Of a stretch of 64,000 nt of DNA, positions 18,641 to 27,303 are shown piece by piece (the first letter of the stretch is position 1; each line of letters begins with the position of its first letter). The stretch lies in NCBI GenBank assembly GCA_028277985.1, contig JANQFG010000017.1, positions 30,693 to 94,692 on the forward strand. Direction: 5' to 3'. The notes under the pieces are model-generated. The model saw only the letters and a list, made by a program, of their open reading frames with translations. It was not told where the DNA came from and made no database searches. The stretch comes from a bacterium. GTDB lineage: Bacteria > Desulfobacterota > DSWW01. A program made the translations under genes and the position numbers.

Positions 18641-20959
18641 CTAGGATTCTCCGGGAGTGGTGCCGTTCGGGGGCTGCCGGAAGGGAAGCCCGGCACGGTA
18701 TCCCTGCAATCGTTCATTGAGAATCTTTGCCCGGCCCTCGGGTCCGGTGGGTGCGGCAAGTGCGATCGCCTCCTCGAGGGTTACGATTGCCTCTGAAAAG
18801 CGACCCGCCTCAGCGTAGGCCGCCGCCAGGGTATCGAGAAGGTCGATTTCTCTCCGGTCCAGAAGAGCGCAGGCCCGTTCGGCCAGCTCGACGGCCTCGG
18901 GCCCGTTGCGGACCATGGAATCCGGGTGGGTCGCCAGAATCCACGCGAGATTGTTGAGCGAGCCCGGGTCGTCCGGTCTCAGCCGAATCGCCTCACGATA
19001 ATGTTTCAGCGCCTCCCTATGATTGCCCTTCTGCCCCAAGGCGATGGCCAGGACTCGGTGTGCCTCAGGCAGGTCGGAATCCAGGGCCAGAGCCTTGCGC
19101 AACTGGGCGATGGCCTCATCCAGCCTTCCTCTTCGGGCCAGCACGACACCCAGGTTGTCGTGGGCTCTCACGTATTCCGGATCGAGCAGCAGAGCTTCGT
19201 GATACTGGGCGATCGCCTCGTCGTCTCTGCCCTGCCGCGCCAGCAAGAAACCCAGGTTGTTGCGCAGTCCGGCGCTCTCTGGATTGAGCCTTACCGCTTC
19301 CCGGCAATACATCAGGGCCTGTTCCATGTTTCCCTGTTCCATCAGCGCGACCCCGAGTCGACTGTGAGCGTTCGGGTTCTCCGGGGCGAGCCGCAGTGCT
19401 TCACGATGGAAGGCAACCGCCTCATCGATTCTGCCCTGCCGGGCCCGAGCAATGCCCAGCTCGGTATGAGCCAGCGCGAATTGCGGGTTGCTCCGGATGG
19501 CTTCCTGATAGTGTCGCACCGCTTCATCCAGCTCACCCTGTGCCGCCAATACGTTGCCTAGATTGCTGTGAGCAAGGGCATAGTCGGGGATGATCCGCAG
19601 GGCTTTCCTATAGTGCTCTGCCGCCTCGTCCAGTTTGCCTTTCACCTCGAGGGCGCGCCCGAGGTTGTTGTGGGCCGGCGCGTTGTTCTCCGTCACCTTC
19701 AAGACGCGTTCAAAAAGAGTGATCCCATCGCGCCAGTAGCCCGCCTGAATCCACGAGGTCGCCATACAGCCGAGGATCACAAGGGACGCGCTACCGGCGA
19801 GCCATGCGTGTCGGCGCTGCCAGCGTGCCGTCAGGTCGGCCACCCCCCAGGCCAGGATTATGAAGAGGCCGATCAGGGACACGTACGTGTATCGGTCCGC
19901 CATGGACTGCTTGCCCACCTGGACCAGCCCGATCACAGGGGCCAGGATCCCCAGGTACCAGAGCCAACCCATGATCAGGTAGCCCCGTTTCCGGCCTGCC
20001 CGAACGATGAAGACGCTGATGGCTGCGATGATTGCACCGGCCCCGACCCAGAGCGCCGTGGGCAACAGCAGGCGGTAGGGATAGAATGCCGCCAGGCCAC
20101 TCGGCCAGATCATCTTCCCTATGTAGGCCACGTAGCTGACCAGCGCATTGGCGGCACGCTGGCCGAACGGCACCACGTGGGTGAGGTGCGTAGAACCCCC
20201 GCTCTGTTGGGCGATGAACGTCCACACGCTGGATGCAGCAACCAGGACAAAGAGCGGGATCTTCTCGACGACCAGCTGCAGCGCGCTGGTCTCCCGGCCA
20301 TCTCGAGCCTCGCTGTCCCGGTCCTCGCTTTGCTCGGCCCCCATCCACCCTGCTAACCTAAGCCGCCTCAGGGGCCAATAGTCCAGAAGGAGCAACACGA
20401 AGGGCAGGGTCACGAGCATCGGCTTGGCCATCAGGCCGAGGGCCAGACACAGGAAGACCGGCACGTAGCGGGCCGGGCCGGGGCGTTCGACATACCAGCC
20501 ATAGGCCCACAGGGTGAGCATGAAGAAAAGGGTGCTCAATACATCCTTGCGTTCCGACACCCATGCCACGGACTCTACGTGGAGCGGATGCAGTGCGAAC
20601 AGTGCCGCCACCATCGCACTCCTCCAGATAGCACCCGTCATGCGCCTCAGGACCAGGTAGAGGAGCATGCTGTTCAGTATGTGCAGGAGAACATTCACGA
20701 GGTGATGGTAGCCGGCTTCCAGCCCGAAGAGCTCACAGTCGAGCATATGAGAAAGCCACGTCAGGGGGTGCCAGTTGCTCGACCAGACGGCCGTGAAGGC
20801 CCAGCCGAGACTCTCGCCTGTCAACCCGTCCCGGACGTGGGGATTCGCGTAAACGTAGTGATCATCGTCGAAATTGACGAAGTCGTGGCGGGCCGTCTGA
20901 CCGTAAACCGCGAGCGTGGCCACAACAAGAAACAGACACACGGCAAGGTTACGCCGCAT
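18641..20959 (-). CDS. TMTC-like membrane glycosyltransferase fused to TPR repeats (copy B)
   Basis: A 772-residue protein. Residues 1-400 form a polytopic membrane domain with the acidic loop FVNFDDDHYVYANPHV near residue 29 and the conserved segments WHPLTWLSHMLDCELFG and HPLHVESVAWVSERKDVLS. This is the architecture of animal TMTC O-mannosyltransferases and their bacterial relatives. Residues 420-770 are about nine TPR repeats. Role, by family: transfer of a sugar from a polyprenyl-phosphate carrier onto a periplasmic protein bound through the TPRs; in bacteria this is unproven. ATG at 20959 follows AAGGAG at eight bases. It is a tandem duplicate of the gene just upstream, separated by 24 bases. 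Confidence 0.78.
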   Translation of the reverse strand: MRRNLAVCLFLVVATLAVYGQTARHDFVNFDDDHYVYANPHVRDGLTGESLGWAFTAVWSSNWHPLTWLSHMLDCELFGLEAGYHHLVNVLLHILNSMLLYLVLRRMTGAIWRSAMVAALFALHPLHVESVAWVSERKDVLSTLFFMLTLWAYGWYVERPGPARYVPVFLCLALGLMAKPMLVTLPFVLLLLDYWPLRRLRLAGWMGAEQSEDRDSEARDGRETSALQLVVEKIPLFVLVAASSVWTFIAQQSGGSTHLTHVVPFGQRAANALVSYVAYIGKMIWPSGLAAFYPYRLLLPTALWVGAGAIIAAISVFIVRAGRKRGYLIMGWLWYLGILAPVIGLVQVGKQSMADRYTYVSLIGLFIILAWGVADLTARWQRRHAWLAGSASLVILGCMATSWIQAGYWRDGITLFERVLKVTENNAPAHNNLGRALEVKGKLDEAAEHYRKALRIIPDYALAHSNLGNVLAAQGELDEAVRHYQEAIRSNPQFALAHTELGIARARQGRIDEAVAFHREALRLAPENPNAHSRLGVALMEQGNMEQALMYCREAVRLNPESAGLRNNLGFLLARQGRDDEAIAQYHEALLLDPEYVRAHDNLGVVLARRGRLDEAIAQLRKALALDSDLPEAHRVLAIALGQKGNHREALKHYREAIRLRPDDPGSLNNLAWILATHPDSMVRNGPEAVELAERACALLDRREIDLLDTLAAAYAEAGRFSEAIVTLEEAIALAAPTGPEGRAKILNERLQGYRAGLPFRQPPNGTTPGES

Positions 20960-20983
20960 TCCATGGCTCCTTCGTTGCACGCA

Positions 20984-23350
20984 TCATTGCCCGGGCCCCT
21001 GTTCTCTGCTCTCGCGGTGAGGACGTCCTGCCCTGTACCCCTGCAACCGTGCCTCCAGCTGGGATGCCCGCCGGTCCGGGGTGGCGGAAGGAGCGAGCAC
21101 AAGGGCCTGCTCGAGCGTTGCGACAGCCTCCGAAAAGCGACCCGCCTCTGCATAGGCCGCCGCCAGGGTGTCGAGAAGGTTGGGCTCCTTCTGTCCCCAG
21201 AGGGAACAGGCTTTTTCCGCCAACCTTACCGCCTCTGCGCCGTTTCGGAGGTCAGGGTCCGGATGGGTTGCCCGGATCCACGCCAGGTTGTTGTAGGCGC
21301 CCGGGTCGCCCGGTCGCAACCGGATCGCTTCGCTGTAGTGGAAGGCAGCTTCCTTGTGTTTTCCCTGGTCGGCCAGGACAACGGCCAGCCTTCCGTGGGC
21401 TTCGAAATACTCGGAATTGCCGGCCAGGGCGTTGCGAAAATGGCTGATCGCCTCGCCCGGTTCGCCTTTCCCTGCCGACAAGCCGCCGAGTTCATAGTGT
21501 GCCCTGGCATATGCCGGGTCGATGCGGATGGCTTCCCGGTAGTGGCCGGTTGCTTCCTCGACCCTATCGAGCTGTGCCAGTAGAGCTCCTAGGTTGAAGT
21601 GACCGTCGGCGTAGCTAGGGTCGAGCCGCAACGCCTCGCGAAGGTGGACGATCGCCTCGTCCCGGTTGCCCTGCTGGGCAAGGGCAAGGCCCAGGTTGTT
21701 GTGTGGCTGGGCGAACTCCGGATCGATCCGGATGGCTTCCCGGTAGTGTGCCATCCCCTCTTCCGGTCTGCCCGCCGACATCAAGGCATTGCCCAGATTG
21801 CTGTGTGTGGCGGCCTGTTCCGGGTGGATACGCAGAGCCTCCTCATAGTGTTCAATCGCCTTCTCTGTTTCTCCCTGAAGCATGAACTCGTTTCCCAGGT
21901 TGTTGTGTGCCTTGGCCGATGCCGACTTGGCTCCCAGGGCCTGCTCGAGATGCCGGATCCCCTCCTCTCGTTCTCCTTGCTCGATCAGGGCGTTTCCGAG
22001 ATTGCCGTGTGCCGTGTCCAGAGTGGGATCGATTCGGAGGGCTGCCCTGTAATGGTGGATCGCCTCTTCTGTCCTTCCCCTTTCCGCCAAGGCAAGACCG
22101 AGGTTGCTATGGGCCAGGGCGTTTCCTTCGGTGACCTCCAAAGCTTGTCCGAACAGGGTGACCCCATCCCGCCAGAGGCCCACTCGAAACCACGTGCCCA
22201 CCATACAGGCAATGAGGACCCCTCCGATCCCCGATGTGAGCAGTACACGGCCACGCCGCGAGTTTGACGCCAGGTCGGCCAGCCCCCAGACGCCCATCAG
22301 GAAGAGCCCGATCAGCGGCACATAGGTATATCGGTCCGCCATGGATTGCTTGCCCACCTGGACCAGGCCGATGACCGGAATGAGCGTTCCCAAATACCAG
22401 AACCACCCGACGGGCATGTAGCGATACCGCCAGCTCAGCCCGATGACCAGAGCGGTCACACCGACCAGCAGGAGCGCCGGCACCAACCATTCTGCGGTTG
22501 ATACAGAGTCCCGGTAGGGATAGAAGAAGGCCAGGTTCCGGGGCCAGAGCATCTTGCCCACATAGGTCCCATAACTGGCTGCGGCGTTGGCCGCACGATG
22601 GCCGAGCGGAACCGCATCGATCGCCGCAGTGGCGCCTCCACGCTGCTGGGCGACGAGCGTCGCCAAGCTGGAGGCTGCAACCAGGGCGAAGAGCGGGATC
22701 TTTTCGACCAGGAGCCGCTTCAGGCTCAACCCTTCTCCTTCCTTAGGACGAAACCGACCCAGGGGCCAGAAGTCGAGCAGGAGCAGCACAAAGGGGGCGG
22801 TTACCAGCATCGGTTTGGCCAGGAGCCCCAGCCCCAGCGCCACAACGACCGGTCCTATCCGGACCGGGGAAGGGCGGGCAACATAGAAGGCGTAAGCCCA
22901 CAGTGTCAGCATGAAGAAGAGGGTGCTCAGGACATCCTTCCGCTCCGACACCCACGCGACCGACTCCACATGCAAGGGGTGCAGGGCAAACAGCGCTGCC
23001 ACGGCCGCACTCCTCCAGACGGCCCCGGTCATCCGCCTTAGGACGAGGTAGAGCAGCATGCTGTTGAGGATGTGCAGGAGGACGTTGACGAGATGGTGGT
23101 ACCCGGGTCGCAACCCAAAAAGCTCACAATCCAGCATGTGGGACAACCACGTCAAGGGGTGCCAGTTGCCGGCCCAGAGGGTCGTGAAGGCCCAGCCCGC
23201 CCCTTCCCACGTGAGGCCTCTTCGTACGTGTGTATTTTCATACACGTACTCGTGGTCGTCGTACTGGATGAACTCGTGGCCGATCGTCTGGCCGTACACG
23301 GCGGCCGTGCACACTAGGAGCAGCAGACATACGGCAAGGTCGCGCCTCAT
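20984..23350 (-). CDS. TMTC-like membrane glycosyltransferase fused to TPR repeats (copy A)
   Basis: A 788-residue paralogue of the next gene and the first gene of the seven-gene minus-strand operon. The N terminus (MRRDLAVCLLLL) and acidic loop IQYDDHEYVYENTHV match copy B, and the segment around HPLHVESVAWVSERKD is identical between them. The TPR half (residues 410-770) has about ten repeats and is more diverged, with one repeat more than copy B. Divergence in the TPR half with a conserved membrane half suggests the two copies differ in the protein they bind rather than in chemistry; that is inference. AAAGGA lies about nine bases before the ATG. A sigma70-type promoter is visible about 110 bases upstream. 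Confidence 0.78.
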   Translation of the reverse strand: MRRDLAVCLLLLVCTAAVYGQTIGHEFIQYDDHEYVYENTHVRRGLTWEGAGWAFTTLWAGNWHPLTWLSHMLDCELFGLRPGYHHLVNVLLHILNSMLLYLVLRRMTGAVWRSAAVAALFALHPLHVESVAWVSERKDVLSTLFFMLTLWAYAFYVARPSPVRIGPVVVALGLGLLAKPMLVTAPFVLLLLDFWPLGRFRPKEGEGLSLKRLLVEKIPLFALVAASSLATLVAQQRGGATAAIDAVPLGHRAANAAASYGTYVGKMLWPRNLAFFYPYRDSVSTAEWLVPALLLVGVTALVIGLSWRYRYMPVGWFWYLGTLIPVIGLVQVGKQSMADRYTYVPLIGLFLMGVWGLADLASNSRRGRVLLTSGIGGVLIACMVGTWFRVGLWRDGVTLFGQALEVTEGNALAHSNLGLALAERGRTEEAIHHYRAALRIDPTLDTAHGNLGNALIEQGEREEGIRHLEQALGAKSASAKAHNNLGNEFMLQGETEKAIEHYEEALRIHPEQAATHSNLGNALMSAGRPEEGMAHYREAIRIDPEFAQPHNNLGLALAQQGNRDEAIVHLREALRLDPSYADGHFNLGALLAQLDRVEEATGHYREAIRIDPAYARAHYELGGLSAGKGEPGEAISHFRNALAGNSEYFEAHGRLAVVLADQGKHKEAAFHYSEAIRLRPGDPGAYNNLAWIRATHPDPDLRNGAEAVRLAEKACSLWGQKEPNLLDTLAAAYAEAGRFSEAVATLEQALVLAPSATPDRRASQLEARLQGYRAGRPHRESREQGPGQ

Positions 23351-23458
23351 GAATCGGGTTCCTTTCCGATGAGGGCCGCCGTGGCCGGAGAACGAATCCT
23401 GGTGCGTCGAGAACCCGGGCGGACCCGGGCAGATCGGGTATGGCGCTGCCTAGGGACT

Positions 23459-23488
23459 ACTATACGGCGCGAAAGAAAACCTCGTCAA
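23459..23488 (-). promoter_or_regulatory. sigma70-type promoter for the glycan operon
   Basis: On the minus strand TTGACG and TATAGT are separated by 18 bases, close to consensus, about 110 bases before the first gene of the operon (start 23350). The orientation and distance fit a main promoter for all seven genes, whose gaps are 38 bases or less. Confidence 0.6.
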
Positions 23489-24052
23489 CGTTGTGTCAGG
23501 GTCCGCATCGGCTGCCCGGCGTTGCGGCGTTCCGTGGACGCTGTCGAGCAGAAGGGGGCCGGGCCGGGTAAGAACGGGTGGACGAGAATGAATGTGCCGC
23601 TGATGAACCATGAATGTGTAGTCGAGGAATCGGCTCTGCAAACCAGAACATGCCGGGGACAGGTAGCCATGCCGGGGTATATAATACAACGAAGTGCTAA
23701 CAAAAATAAGGGTTTGATTTCTTGGCCGGCGCGGGCACCCGGCAGGCCGAAGGACGAGAAGGCCGCCCGGGAAGGTACAACCGATCTTCGGTTTCCTCGG
23801 GACCTTCGACCGAACGGGCAAAGTCAGAGGCCGTGACCGTCCGTTTTGCCGGCAAGGCACATCTCTCGCCGCAACCGGGCGCCCTGCGGGAGTCTGGCGC
23901 GATGGACCTTTCAGGGTGCCCGGCCAGGTGGGCGTGAGGTCGGACAAGTTTCGGAAGGTGTCATCGGGGAGAGTCCGGTATCGTGGCCGGTGTGTGAAGA
24001 GCAAAACGGACACGCAAATTGATAAAACACAATTTGTTATCGAGAAATCTGC
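23489..24052. other. non-coding gap with possible unassigned transcript
   Basis: About 560 bases without a convincing gene. A plus-strand TATAAT occurs at about 23680, preceded at 18 bases by a weak GGGACA, so a short transcript could start near 23695. The following 250 bases are GC-rich with several self-complementary runs but match no RNA family I know. At 24016-24035 an AT-rich inverted repeat (AAATTG / CAATTT) lies just upstream of the first leader promoter and may act as an UP element or operator. Confidence 0.3.
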
Positions 24053-24082
24053 TTGACAAGTCGGAAGCGAACCGTGTACACT
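24053..24082 (+). promoter_or_regulatory. sigma70 promoter of family copy 1
   Basis: TTGACA (24053-24058) and TACACT (24077-24082) with 18-base spacing. The same arrangement precedes copies 2, 3 and 4 at equivalent positions, about 430-460 bases before each start codon, which makes chance unlikely. Confidence 0.75.
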
Positions 24083-24089
24083 CACCCGT

Positions 24090-24395
24090 AATGCCGAGAC
24101 TGAATAAAATATTGTACTATGTGAAGTAAAATCTCGGCCTCGTGGCCCTGCGGGCCACGACGTACCCTACCAAGGCGAATAGGGGCCCATCCAAGGCAGA
24201 GACAACGGATCTCCATTTCTTTCGAGTTCGTCGACGAAATGGGGGAGGTGAAACGCCCAGTCCATTCGCATGTGCCGAGAAGGCGCATTTCCCTAGAAAA
24301 AGCCACACCCAGCGCGAGCTGGGGTCGGAAAACCTTAGGGTCTCTCCTTGAACGAGACAGCCGGGTTGCCAGGGAAAGGGAACCCGGCTGTTTTT
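24090..24395 (+). ncRNA. structured leader 1, GEMM-I-like riboswitch candidate with terminator
   Basis: The leader contains, in order: hairpin CGTGGCC/GGCCACG (24140-24160); hairpin CTCCATTTC with GAAATGGGG (24211-24245); GCC-GAGAA-GGC (24274-24284); a GNRA hairpin CCCAGC-GCGA-GCTGGGG (24308-24324); stem GTCTC/GAGAC (24340-24357); then AGCCGGGTTGCC, the 3' hallmark of GEMM-I (c-di-GMP/cGAMP) riboswitches. The last segment doubles as the left arm of a perfect terminator, CAGCCGGGTT/AACCCGGCTG followed by TTTTT (24358-24395). The expected 5' binding-core sequence deviates (AAAGCCACACC where GEMM-I has AAAGGCAAACC; GGTCGGAAAACC where it has GGACGCAAAGCC). It is therefore a variant, or a related class, with ligand unknown. 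Confidence 0.6.
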
Positions 24396-24515
24396 GGTTT
24401 GTGGAGCGGGATGAAAGCTTCTTGGCGATCGGAAAGGGGGTGATGCCGGGCAAAGACAGAGAGTAGAGATGTGACCTACGATTCGATTCAATCTCTTGAA
24501 AAGGGGGTAGAGAAG

Positions 24516-25472
24516 ATGAAGAAGGGACTACTGGTAGCTCTGTGTACGGTCGGCCTCGTGATTTGGGGGATAACTGCAGCGAGCGCCGGGACGATCACTT
24601 GGACCATGGTCGAGACAGCGACCATGGCGAAAGTGGCGGAAGGACCGGACGGCCTGCTCGGAACCGGCGATGATGTGTCCAACGGCACGAACTGTAACTA
24701 CTCGGATGCGTCGGCCTGCGCCGTGACCGGCAACCCGACCACGGGTGCTTACAGCTTGGCGAACCTGCAATTCGTACAGTCCAGCTCCTGCGTGATCGCC
24801 AGCGGGGGGAACAGCCCCGGTGATACCTGCACACAGAACTCGGACTGCGGAAGCCCTCTCGGCATCTGCGTGGACTGTAATTCGGGCACCGGTGGCGCTG
24901 CTACCGGTTACTTCGCCAGGAATCCGTCGGGAGGTTCGAGAGGTCTCGGAACCCTGACCGCGAACGCGTGCGACAATGGGTTCACCTGGTCGAATATTGC
25001 GATCGGTACCAGCGAGGTCATCACCGCTTCCGGAGGCAGCTGCATGACCCTTACCCCTGGTTCCGGAACCGGGAACAGTGGCTGCGGCGTGGGTCCTCTC
25101 AGCGCGAATATGTCACTGGACCTCTACACGAGCACGCTCCCGAATTGTGGTTTCAAGGCAGGCACGATGCCGGGCATCGCCCTTGCGGGTAGTGTCATCG
25201 ACGCTGGGGCAGGCCCCGGCGCACCGGTGTGCGGCTACACCGTTGCCCAGCTCGGCGCGATTATCGCGGACGCGGGTCTTGGAGCAGGAAGCTACCTGAG
25301 CGTCCTGTGCGGCAACGGCACTCTGCCCTCCAACCTTCAGTCGGCTTGCCTGCCCGGTGCGAGCTGGGCGTCCGTGATGGTAACCAAGACATCCACGAGC
25401 GTCGGCAACGCGTGCGGCGAGGCGTGTTCGTCCGGCGGTTGCATGGCGGGTACGGCAGAAGGCGTAGAGTAG
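24516..25472 (+). CDS. secreted 17-cysteine protein, tandem family copy 1
   Basis: 318 residues: signal peptide (residues 1-24, ending SAG) and a mature domain of unknown function. The mature protein starts with TITWTMVETATM, followed by an acidic GPDGLLGTGDD loop that resembles a calcium-binding loop, a five-cysteine knot (SSC...CTQNSDCGSPLGICVDC), Gly/Ser-rich middle strands and a final C-x3-C-x4-C segment ending GGCMAGTAEGVE. All 17 cysteines are conserved in copies 2-5. The odd number leaves one Cys free for intermolecular bonding or modification. I recognise no family. ATG at 24516 is preferred because an AGGGGG-type site precedes it and the signal peptide starts there; an in-frame GTG at 24471 would add 15 residues. 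Confidence 0.85.
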   Translation: MKKGLLVALCTVGLVIWGITAASAGTITWTMVETATMAKVAEGPDGLLGTGDDVSNGTNCNYSDASACAVTGNPTTGAYSLANLQFVQSSSCVIASGGNSPGDTCTQNSDCGSPLGICVDCNSGTGGAATGYFARNPSGGSRGLGTLTANACDNGFTWSNIAIGTSEVITASGGSCMTLTPGSGTGNSGCGVGPLSANMSLDLYTSTLPNCGFKAGTMPGIALAGSVIDAGAGPGAPVCGYTVAQLGAIIADAGLGAGSYLSVLCGNGTLPSNLQSACLPGASWASVMVTKTSTSVGNACGEACSSGGCMAGTAEGVE

Positions 25473-25497
25473 CAGCAGAGTGAAGAGTCGCATGGGT

Positions 25498-25578
25498 GCG
25501 ATCGTGGCAGATCGCGCTTTTCTGATTAGAAAACAGTAGGTTGGAGAGGGCCGGCCCCTCAAGGGTGCCGGCCCTTTT
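25498..25578 (+). terminator. tandem terminator hairpins after copy 1
   Basis: Two hairpins: GCGATC/GATCGC followed by GCTTTTCT (25498-25521), then AGGGCCGGC...GCCGGCCCTTTT (25547-25578). The same pair, with changed sequence but kept pairing, follows every tandem copy. Confidence 0.75.
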
Positions 25579-25629
25579 CTCTGGTGGGACCCCCTCTCAA
25601 TTATATCTAGATTATCTCTATTTCACCTT

Positions 25630-25658
25630 TTGACAACCCTTTGCCGAGCCTGTACACT
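25630..25658 (+). promoter_or_regulatory. sigma70 promoter of family copy 2
   Basis: TTGACA (25630-25635) and TACACT (25653-25658), 17-base spacer, directly downstream of the copy-1 terminator region. Equivalent in place to the promoters of copies 1, 3 and 4. Confidence 0.75.
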
Positions 25659-25665
25659 CTCCCCT

Positions 25666-25962
25666 ATTGCTAGGTAAAGACAAAATATTGGTTTACGTGA
25701 ACTAACTTCCGGTATCCGTGGCCGGCCGGCCACCGATGCACGCTTCAGGGCGAAAGAAAGCAGCCCAGAGCTCGGACAACGGTCTCCATTTCCTGCGTCT
25801 CTGGACGGAATGGAGGAGGATAAGCGCCCTTACACCCCGCAAGTGCCGAGAAGGCGCACTCCCCTCGAAAAGGCCACACCCAGCGCGAGCTGGGGTCGGA
25901 AAACCTTAGGGTCTCTTCCTTTGCGAGACAGCCGGGTTGCCGGGGATAGGGAACCTGGTTTC
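25666..25962 (+). ncRNA. structured leader 2, GEMM-I-like riboswitch candidate
   Basis: Same order of elements as leader 1. The first hairpin is GTGGCC/GGCCAC, with sequence unlike leaders 3 and 4. The second is CTCCATTTCC with GGAATGGAG. The GNRA hairpin is CCCAGC-GCGA-GCTGGGG (25879-25895), the stem GTCTC...GAGAC spans 25911-25929, and AGCCGGGTTGCC follows. The terminator-like stem is weaker than in leader 1: AGCCGGGTT pairs with AACCTGGTT using two G-U pairs, and the T run is broken (TTTCCTGG). Expression control may therefore differ from leader 1. Confidence 0.6.
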
Positions 25963-26078
25963 CTGGTTTGCACTGACGGATTTCTTCTTGGCTATCCGAA
26001 AGGAGGTGATGCCGGGCAAAGATGCGTAGGGAGGATGTCCAATGCGGTTTCCAATCTCTTGATAAGGAGGTAGCAAAG

Positions 26079-27023
26079 ATGAAGAAGGAAATCATGGTAG
26101 CCTTTCTTGTAGTCGGATTCATCTGTGCGGGGGCCATCTCGGCGAGCGCAGGGACGGTCACCTGGACGCTGATCGAGACCGCGAGCATGGCGCAGGCATC
26201 ACCTGGAGCGGACAACCTGCTCGGCACGAGCGACGATGGCTCCAGCGATCTCTGCAACTACGACGACGCGACGGCTTGCGCCGTAACCGGCTCTCCGACC
26301 GCCGGTGCGTACAGCTTCTCCAAGCTCGATTTCGTGCAGACCAGCTCCTGCGCACTGGGAGACAATCAGGGTTCGACCTGTACGCAGAACTCGGACTGCG
26401 GCGGCCTTCTCGGGGTCTGCGTGGACTGTAACACGAGCTCTGGCGGAGTGGCCTACTCGTACTTCACCCGGAATCCTTCCGGCGGATCCAGGGGCCTCGG
26501 CACGATGACCGCGAGCGCCTGTGACAACAGCTTCTCCTGGACGAACATGTCCATCGGTACGAGCGAGGTGCTCGGCGGATCGGGCGGCGGTTGCCTCACG
26601 CTGACCTCCGGCTCCGGCGGCGGCAACAGCGGATGCGGCGCCGGTCCGATAAGCACGACCATTTCGTTGGACCTATACACGAGCACTGTCCCGAACTGCG
26701 GCTTCAAGGCCGGTGTGATGCCGGGCGTCGCCCTCTCGGGTGCGATCATCGATGCGGGTGCCGGTGCCAGTGGCTCGGTATGCGGCTACACGGTTGCGCA
26801 GCTCGGTGCGATTCTCGCAGACGCGGGTCTCGGAGCGGGGAGCTACATGAGCGTCTTGTGCGGCAACGGTACGCTGCCCACCAACCTCGAGTCCGGGTGC
26901 CTGCCCGGTGCGGACTGGGTGTCCGTCATGGTCTCCAAGACCTCCTCGAGCGTCCCTGCCGCATGCGGCGAGGCTTGCTCGTCGGGTGGATGTATGGCCG
27001 GTACGGCTGAAGGCGTGGAGTAG
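26079..27023 (+). CDS. secreted 17-cysteine protein, tandem family copy 2
   Basis: 314 residues, closest to copies 3 and 4. The signal peptide is MKKEIMVAFLVVGF...ASAG, and the mature part keeps all 17 cysteines, the acidic GADNLLGTSDDG loop, the knot C-x9-C-x5-C-x6-C-x2-C (residues about 86-112) and the GGCMAGTAEGVE end. The ATG at 26079 has AAGGAGGT seven bases upstream. The frame stays open upstream to an ATG at 26022 that would add MRREDVQCGFQSLDKEVAK before the signal, and a 12-base perfect anti-16S match (25999-26010) precedes that ATG. Function unknown; an extracellular, disulfide-rich surface or shed protein is the only inference supported. Confidence 0.85.
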   Translation: MKKEIMVAFLVVGFICAGAISASAGTVTWTLIETASMAQASPGADNLLGTSDDGSSDLCNYDDATACAVTGSPTAGAYSFSKLDFVQTSSCALGDNQGSTCTQNSDCGGLLGVCVDCNTSSGGVAYSYFTRNPSGGSRGLGTMTASACDNSFSWTNMSIGTSEVLGGSGGGCLTLTSGSGGGNSGCGAGPISTTISLDLYTSTVPNCGFKAGVMPGVALSGAIIDAGAGASGSVCGYTVAQLGAILADAGLGAGSYMSVLCGNGTLPTNLESGCLPGADWVSVMVSKTSSSVPAACGEACSSGGCMAGTAEGVE

Positions 27024-27048
27024 AGCATTACTGGAGTTGAAGTAATCG

Positions 27049-27137
27049 GAGAGGTGCGATCGACAGATCGCGCCTCTCGGTGGATGACACAACAGCTGGT
27101 TGCGGGAGCCGGTGCCGATCCGGGTGCCGGCTCTCTT
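27049..27137 (+). terminator. tandem hairpins after copy 2
   Basis: First hairpin: GAGAGG-GCGATC/GATCGC-CCTCTC, nearly perfect (27049-27078). Second: GAGCCGG...CCGGCTC followed by TCTTCT (27106-27137). Neither has a long T run, so termination may be partial; they may also protect the 3' end. Confidence 0.55.
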
Positions 27138-27268
27138 CTGCCGGGCGGCGCGATTGTGCCCGGCGGGCCACAACAGGGCCCCTGTCCTCTTCCTGACCCG
27201 CGGTCACACCCCCGTGAGGTACTCCGAGAATATCACTCTGTTCCATTCGTCAGGCTCCATTTTTTTCT

Positions 27269-27297
27269 TTGACAAGCCTTTACTGAGGATGTAAACT
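27269..27297 (+). promoter_or_regulatory. sigma70 promoter of family copy 3
   Basis: TTGACA (27269-27274) and TAAACT (27292-27297) with a 17-base spacer, preceded by a T-rich run (27259-27270). It is nearly identical to the copy-4 promoter. Confidence 0.75.
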
Positions 27298-27303
27298 TTC
27301 CAG

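Noticed and set aside
23690..23960. Possible second aptamer (GGGCAAAG near 23816)
   Set aside because: The short match is not followed by the stem, tetraloop and 3' tail expected for GEMM-type RNAs.
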